Of a DNA stretch of 13,737 nucleotides, positions 10,501-13,737 are shown piece after piece. Positions within the stretch are counted from its first letter, which is position 1; the number at the start of each line of letters is the position of its first letter. The notes below the pieces were generated by a model. That model saw only the letters and a program-made list of their open reading frames with translations. It searched no databases and was not told the origin of the DNA. Origin of the DNA: JBKHBT01 sp046542255 (GTDB lineage: Bacteria > UBP14 > UBA6098 > JBKHBT01). Where the stretch lies: positions 1 through 13,737 of the forward strand of contig JBKHBT010000090.1 in assembly GCA_046542255.1 (NCBI GenBank), given 5' to 3'. The translations under genes and the position numbers were made by a program.

Positions 10501-10742
10501 TCGCTGAAAACTCGGCAAAAAAGTTCAAAGAAATAGTCTCTTGGAAGAACAAATTCAATATTAGCGCAAATCCCGAAGCGTTCTGCTATCCTGAGGAATA
10601 TTATTCGAGCGAAGTAGGCATTTTTGCAAATGATCTTATTTTTCCTAAATGGATCTGATAAAATATATTTCTGATAATTATCCAGAAATAGCTCAATCAA
10701 TCGCTCGGTAGAATTACTTGAATAGATAGTAATATTTTTCAT
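7545..10742 (-). CDS. recC: Exodeoxyribonuclease V gamma subunit RecC
   Basis: RecC is the scaffold of RecBCD; it splits the duplex and scans the 3' strand for Chi. From the ATG at 10742 it has 1065 residues (E. coli 1122). Recognition rests on E. coli-like stretches (numbering from this ATG): FGICANIEFVLPRDYFF (56-72); IFDDYILFRPEYLSRW (134-149); LLGMDESEFPR (634-644); GDRDIRKDDKYHFF (661-674); and AKEKLYISYIGQSVKDNSE (680-698). As in other RecC proteins the helicase fold lacks Walker motifs. I chose ATG 10742 because 'MKNITIYSSNSTERL' aligns with the E. coli N-terminus. A TTG at 10775 would add 11 residues. Neither start has a clear Shine-Dalgarno. A TTGAAA ... TATATT pair (spacing 15) sits so close to the ATG that a leaderless message is possible. 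It is the first gene of the operon. E. coli has ptrA between recC and recB; here they overlap. Confidence 0.95.
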   Translation of the reverse strand: MKNITIYSSNSTERLIELFLDNYQKYILSDPFRKNKIICKNAYFARIIFLRIAERFGICANIEFVLPRDYFFELFCRVFSDFDNPIDRNDMLWQIYDIFDKLPPREEFKSLKEYFQNDSDDRKRFQLARSLAGIFDDYILFRPEYLSRWQNGENVDIGDLNLQKWQGFIWDKIYEKNGNRIFSKFYEILRNGSLESGKFQINGDEEYLPIFIPNPMPPVFVDILNIISKEVKFDIYLQAQKKDYLRKNESNELELFPSEKAAEEASFADSFDSSFKDFTDILKERLDFAHYHHRYDFKNGSSMLGALQKAAYGQKIHENPSFDDKSITISSCHSKIREIQVLYDFILDTLQKNPDIEPDDIMVLSANLDEYAPFIEAIFSLSDDNSRKIPYTIIDWSHSFENNAIQTFLDILDTSQGRFHVTEVLSILEFDHVRDKFDISEQEYQQIIKWLSEARINWGWKETKVQLELPEYDINTWHYGIKRMLLGYCLREDEKRLYEGILPYEEIEGKSAVTLGKFLDFIDMLHDASKKLNTKITANAWAKRLNDIIDNAFEPSDVGKMSYIKMMKDAVSEIAKIDDIVDNPGKQRLDFKVIRNYLDNLFDKNIRSGRFNKSGITISSFLSCSGMDKKVIALLGMDESEFPRKSNLPRYNLMKHDQKPGDRDIRKDDKYHFFKAIMSAKEKLYISYIGQSVKDNSEIPPSVLLSEIIDLLSEIMQINRDRIIEKLVTKHPLQPFSKKYFRKDSSLYSYSKKNLKALQTCLTEAVSKKFGDSIIKSNTIDYNITLEQLKKFFINPAQYLIEDVLDFRLRDYEDELSDQEPFILGNLEEYILNMEFAEAFMNEKSIDYEIINAGGKLPHGNPGLFYFRRNEAEISLFIKKVKVAIGNKKPTTIHFDKTIGKWDISGKIENVYGKNHIQYRYAKIKGKEKIRLLIDQLALSILDKNYQSFFYGKDSIVRMKYIDNPLEKMNMLLEIFEKGHSRIIHFFPKSADAFAEQMKKKPDKQDKAEKKARDKWQGNSYSLGEYDTDDYFSRTLDKHEAIDDEFFDISDKIFSIINEYLEEME

Positions 10743-10840
10743 AATGGAAATATAAAGAAAAGATAATTTTTTCAAAGTTTTTTCTAAAGGTTGTTAGAAT
10801 ATTCCCGATAAGATTTCTGAACGTGGCTTCAGGGGACGAG

Positions 10841-11081
10841 AGTATATATTATTATTTAAAGTTTTTATATATAAAAAAAGATAATAATAATATTAGGGGT
10901 GTTGATAGTGTTGAAAAGCCTATAAATGTCTAAAAAGTATATTCTTTAACCTTTGAGTTATCAAAATATCATTTTTAATAACTTTTTAGGGTTTGTTAAT
11001 AAATTATGAATTTTTGATTAATCACATCTTTTCAACACATCTCACAATCATTTTCCCAAATTCAATAACAGCTTATCAACA
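10841..11081. other. Candidate replication-origin element (AT-rich tract, DnaA-trio-like triplets, DnaA-box-like 9-mers)
   Basis: Positions 10841-10895 contain no C and three G in 55 bases. The proximal part repeats ATA/AAT triplets (10881-10892); read 3' to 5' on the plus strand it gives three 3'-AAT-5' units in a row. Four G residues follow (10896-10899). Next come two directly abutting 9-mers in the same orientation (minus strand): CTATCAACA (10900-10908) and TTTTCAACA (10909-10917). Further 9-mers are TTATTAACA (minus, 10994-11002), TTTTCAACA (plus, 11029-11037) and TTATCAACA (plus, 11073-11081). The shared form TTWTCAACA differs from the E. coli DnaA box TTWTNCACA at one position. The order box, GC spacer, triplets, AT-rich tract, and the orientation of the boxes toward that tract, match the known basal unwinding element of bacterial oriC. 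No dnaA, dnaN, mnmG or rpmH is visible here, so a regulatory role or coincidence remains possible. Confidence 0.4.
10908..11038. repeat. Perfect 11-bp inverted repeat with a distant partner
   Basis: GTGTTGAAAAG (10908-10918) and CTTTTCAACAC (11028-11038) are exact reverse complements separated by 109 bases. Each contains a DnaA-box-like TTTTCAACA. The loop is too long for a simple terminator, so the arms are better read as two oppositely oriented protein-binding sites. Confidence 0.6.
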
Positions 11082-11384
11082 GGCTAAGTCTATATAATTA
11101 CATTTATTGAAATGATTACAAAAAATTGCTGCTTAGAAAAAAACAATATTCGAGCCTGTGAGGTGTTCCAGTTTTCTTTGAAAACATCACTATAATAGAA
11201 ATACTTTCGTTGGCAGAGCGAAGTCGAAGCCATATTTCAATTTAAGTAAGCAATGCGAATGTTTACGGATTGTCATACTTACCAATAGCTAAAACATTAC
11301 TATATATTAATTTCCTCGTTGTTTTAGAATATCTATGTATTGAGACTTGTCGAAGATCCGTAGCCACAAAATTCCGATTTTCAA
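11082..11384. other. Non-coding stretch between the origin-like element and the metallo-hydrolase gene
   Basis: I see no gene or RNA gene here. There are small inverted repeats: GTTTTC-TTT-GAAAAC (11171-11185), and CTAAAAC (11289-11295) with GTTTTAG (11321-11327). There are also two fragments related to widespread intergenic repeats (listed separately). No convincing terminator follows the metallo-hydrolase gene. Confidence 0.4.
11211..11232. repeat. Interspersed-repeat-like motif (AGAGCGAAGTCGAAG), bounded by TGGC/GCCA
   Basis: The core AGAGCGAAGTCGAAG, flanked by TGGC and GCCA, resembles the CTTCGACTTCGCTC-type element found many times between genes in some Bacteroidetes-related and metagenomic genomes. 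A second fragment at 11345-11355 (ACTTGTCGAAG) resembles its usual companion, CTTCGACAAGCTC. The resemblance is from memory and only one copy of each is in view. Confidence 0.3.
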
Positions 11385-12782
11385 CTAAAGCTCTACCCAG
11401 TCCTCTGCATGTGGGACATAGACTTCTTTGAAATCGAGGTCTTTGATAGAAAGAGCAAGTTCGAGCGATGCTGTCTCTTCACCATGTACCAGGAAAATCT
11501 TCTTGACTCTACCATGTTCTATTACATTTTTGGCATATTCTATGAGTTCATCCTGGTCGGCATGAGCCGAGAAGCTTCCTGCGCTTTTTACTTCGGCCTT
11601 TCTCTTGTGGACATCGCCAAATATGCGAACACGGTCTGTGCCTTCCACGAGCTTTCTGCCAAGTGTGTTTTCTGCCATAAATCCGACAATCAATATGGTG
11701 TTCCGCTCGTCTTCGATATTATGTTCTAAGTGATGTAGTATTCTTCCACCTTCGCACATGCCGGAAGCAGAAATGATAATCGATGGCTGATTGCTGCGGT
11801 TAAGCTCTTTGGATTCTTCGACAGAACGGACATAGTTCAAGCTGTCAAAACCGAAAGGATTCTCCTGTTCACGAAGTACCTTTTGATATTCCTCATCAAG
11901 GATTTCCTGATTCTTGCGGAAAACATCGGTTACATTAACTGCGAGCGGCGAATCAACGAAAATCGGGATTTCCGGGATTACATTTTCATAGGTCAGGTTA
12001 TGGAGATGATATATGATTTCCTGCGTACGTTCTACTGCAAAGGATGGAATGATTATTTTACCACCACGGTTAATAGTTTTCATGATTATAGCTTCGAGTT
12101 GTGTTTTGGCAAGCTCGATATTTTCATGTTGCCTATTGCCATAGGTCGATTCCATAATGAGGTAGTCTATATCCTTGAACTGGTATGGGTCGCGAAGCAG
12201 TGGAAGGTTTTTCCTTCCCAAATCGACAGCATAACCGATTCTCTTGGTTTTGCCATCTTCTTTTATTTCCATAAGAATAAGTGCAGAACCGAGAATATGA
12301 CCGGCTTCGACAAATTTGAACCGGAAGCCATCATGGATTTCTATCCATTGATCATAAGGATGAGGCTTGAACATCCTTATTGTCTCCATAGCATCCGGGA
12401 TTCGGTATATTGGATCGACTGGCGGAAGGCCTTTTCTTTTGTGCTTGCGGCTAACGATGGAAGCATCGCGCTCCTGAAGATATGCAGAATCCGGTAGCAT
12501 ATAGTGGCAGAGGTCATCGGTGGCCTTGGTGGCGTGAATTGTGCCTTCGAAGCCATTGACATATAAATTGGGAAGATTGCCAGAATGATCTATATGAGCA
12601 TGGCCCAGAATTACATCATTTACCGATTCGGCATCGAACAAAAGATTACGATTTAGCTTTCTTGCCTCTTTTCTACGACCTTGAAACATACCGCAATCCA
12701 GAAGCACCCTCTGCCCATTGACATCGATAGTATGCGAAGAACCAGTAACACGCCTTGTGCCGCCATAAAAACTTAATCTCAT
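11385..12782 (-). CDS. MBL-fold/beta-CASP/RMMBL metallo-hydrolase (predicted RNA-processing nuclease)
   Basis: A 465-residue member of the CPSF73-like metallo-beta-lactamase family; characterised relatives are zinc-dependent ribonucleases. The MBL core gives Asp29 (LLDCGMFQG), the HAHIDH signature (61-66), His162 (EAGHILGSA) and Asp187 (VDLGR). The beta-CASP insert has motif A Glu211 (MESTYGNR), IIIPSFAVERTQE (243-255) and motif B His350 in GMCEGGRILHHLEHN (341-355). The C-terminal RMMBL part has motif C His407 (SFSAHADQDEL) and LVHGEE (431-436). All metal ligands are present and the length is typical, so the enzyme is probably active; RNA as substrate is inferred from the family. The ATG has a good ribosome site (GGAG at 12788-12791, five bases upstream). 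It is apparently monocistronic, with a candidate promoter just upstream. In this strand direction it is upstream of the recC leader region, but over 600 bp and no gene overlap separate them. Confidence 0.93.
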   Translation of the reverse strand: MRLSFYGGTRRVTGSSHTIDVNGQRVLLDCGMFQGRRKEARKLNRNLLFDAESVNDVILGHAHIDHSGNLPNLYVNGFEGTIHATKATDDLCHYMLPDSAYLQERDASIVSRKHKRKGLPPVDPIYRIPDAMETIRMFKPHPYDQWIEIHDGFRFKFVEAGHILGSALILMEIKEDGKTKRIGYAVDLGRKNLPLLRDPYQFKDIDYLIMESTYGNRQHENIELAKTQLEAIIMKTINRGGKIIIPSFAVERTQEIIYHLHNLTYENVIPEIPIFVDSPLAVNVTDVFRKNQEILDEEYQKVLREQENPFGFDSLNYVRSVEESKELNRSNQPSIIISASGMCEGGRILHHLEHNIEDERNTILIVGFMAENTLGRKLVEGTDRVRIFGDVHKRKAEVKSAGSFSAHADQDELIEYAKNVIEHGRVKKIFLVHGEETASLELALSIKDLDFKEVYVPHAEDWVEL

Positions 12783-12824
12783 TACAACTCCATCCTTTTG
12801 AAGTAAAAGCTTTATTCATTGATA

Positions 12825-12853
12825 AACATAAATCCCGATTTCTCATTTTGCAA
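12825..12853 (-). promoter_or_regulatory. Candidate sigma-70-type promoter for the metallo-hydrolase gene
   Basis: On the minus strand TTGCAA (12853-12848) and TATGTT (12830-12825) are separated by 17 bases; each matches four of six consensus positions. The predicted transcript start would leave a leader of about 35 bases before the GGAG ribosome site. A perfect TATAAT lies further upstream (12893-12888) but lacks a recognisable -35 box. Confidence 0.35.
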
Positions 12854-12927
12854 GCCTTTTTGAATATTGATAAGCTATATTGCTTTAATTATAAGTAATG
12901 GTTGACTCTATTTGGCTATATTGATTT

Positions 12928-13737
12928 TTACTGCAATACATATAATATATAGAATAGATAATTCATATAATGCCACAGCTTTACTGATGTTTTAGCTGTG
13001 AAGTATGACAATGCGGAACAGCGCATTTTCTGGTCTTCAATGACCCCTTTTGGCTTTCGTCCAGGTCGGTTTGAGATTATAACGTAACTCATTTTCTTCT
13101 TCGTGCGGGTGATGAACAGAATTTGTCGCAAATACAGGTCCTGCCAGAAATTGAAACCATAAAAAGCACGATCCATAAGCAGAAGTTCGGTCTTACCGAG
13201 ATTGAGATTTTTGAAACCATTGATATCATGAACTGATGCACCTGTAACTACCATGTCCAGAGGTTTTCCGTTTGCATCAATCTGGCAATGAGCTTTGGCT
13301 TCACATCTCTGCTTGCCGGCTTTTGCCCAATTCGAACCGATTCCGCCGAAGGGCATTGAAGTCGCATCCAGGATGGATACAAATCTTTTCAGATTCTTAT
13401 CGAGTTTCAATCTTTGGCGCTTAAATTTGCTTTGCATCGAATAAAAGAATTCACGAAATACGCTCGAAGGCCGGTTCTTGAGCGCATGAGAGATTCCATT
13501 GAGCGACATCTCTTTTAGCCCGAGATGATAGAGCTTTTCATTCATAAACTCAAGTGAATGCTGCAAATGAATTCTCAGCTTTGGCTGAACATGACGCAAT
13601 GCTTTTGATTCCCGAAAGATTGGTGAACATCAAAATCGTTAGCAATCTTTGATAGGTAATTTTCTTGACATATTTATCGCTTAAACCTTGCTTGCAAGGT
13701 TATTTATCATTTTACAATACGGTCGAATTCAAGTCGA
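12928..13737 (-). pseudogene. Decayed IS4-family transposase (DUF4372-type N-terminus), frameshifted and truncated
   Basis: The main open stretch (12928-13599, 223 residues from a TTG) carries the DDE core up to the second aspartate: Asp78 in SILDATSMPFG (75-85) and Asp143 in LLMDRAFYGF (140-149). Then come the typical 'FITRTKKK' strand (162-169) and 'KGVIEDQ' (184-190). The reading ends before the region that should hold the catalytic glutamate and the Y-R-E-K signature, so the protein cannot be active. The missing N-terminus is found in other frames. SDKYVKKITYQ and MFTNLSGIKS are read at 13601-13687, and RLEFDRIVK at 13710-13736. All are typical of the DUF4372 leader of this family. At least two frameshifts (near 13600 and 13690-13709) therefore separate the parts. 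The gene continues past the window edge. No terminal inverted repeats were identified; the left end near 12928 has no obvious boundary. Confidence 0.85.
13684..13701. repeat. 8-bp inverted repeat inside the broken transposase leader
   Basis: AACCTTGC and GCAAGGTT are separated by two bases. On the minus strand the hairpin sits between two copies of GATAAATA, exactly where the transposase frame breaks. Confidence 0.5.

Noticed and set aside
10841..11384. CRISPR array, tRNA or structured RNA in the long non-coding stretch
   Set aside because: No regularly spaced direct repeats, no tRNA-like cloverleaf and no recognisable riboswitch core were seen; the repeats present are short 9- to 11-mers.
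11883..12497. 204-codon plus-strand open frame opposite the metallo-hydrolase gene
   Set aside because: The opposite strand encodes a complete, motif-rich enzyme; the plus-strand translation has no domain pattern and no ribosome site.
10743..12782. Local strand asymmetry (G versus C) as support for an origin
   Set aside because: A hand count over a few lines on each side gave only a slight C excess on the left and near parity on the right; confounded by gene direction and too small a sample.
2120..12782. A defence island built around RecBCD and the metallo-hydrolase
   Set aside because: No known or suspect anti-phage effector, restriction or toxin gene adjoins them; they are typical housekeeping repair and RNA-processing genes and are separated by over 600 bp.

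Overview
The window is AT-rich bacterial DNA. It carries a complete recC-recB-recD operon, a short run of envelope-type genes, a beta-CASP metallo-hydrolase gene and a decayed IS4-type transposase. A lipoprotein with a clear lipobox implies a Gram-negative-type envelope. The first protein has 'GWNLVSTP'-type repeats followed by beta-propeller blades, a style common in secreted proteins of uncultivated FCB-group and related lineages. RecBCD outside the Proteobacteria occurs patchily, so I do not name a phylum.

Layout. Positions 61-1910 (plus strand) hold three closely spaced genes: a secreted protein whose propeller looks cut short, a LolA/LolB-like lipoprotein, and a small membrane-anchored protein. 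A 209-bp convergent gap follows (1911-2119), containing a GC-rich block of short palindromes that probably terminates transcription. Positions 2120-10742 (minus strand) are one translationally coupled operon. recC comes first, recB starts inside the recC stop codon (ATGA overlap), and recD starts on the last base region of recB (TGATG). All helicase motifs of RecB and RecD and the RecB nuclease residues are present, so the enzyme should be a working double-strand-break helicase-nuclease. RecC has substitutions at several positions known from E. coli to read Chi.

Upstream of recC is about 640 bp without a gene (10743-11384). Its recC-proximal half is the most interesting stretch of the window. 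A 55-bp tract with no C and only three G is followed by repeated ATA/AAT triplets, four G residues, and two abutting DnaA-box-like 9-mers; three more such 9-mers lie within the next 165 bp. This is the arrangement of a bacterial origin unwinding element (DnaA boxes, GC spacer, DnaA-trio, AT-rich tract). No dnaA or other origin-linked gene is in view, so it is a candidate only.

Positions 11385-12782 (minus) encode an MBL/beta-CASP/RMMBL nuclease with its own likely promoter. From 12928 to the right edge is a frameshifted, C-terminally truncated IS4-family transposase remnant. The RecBCD genes act together in one complex. No functional link between the other genes and RecBCD can be shown from the sequence.
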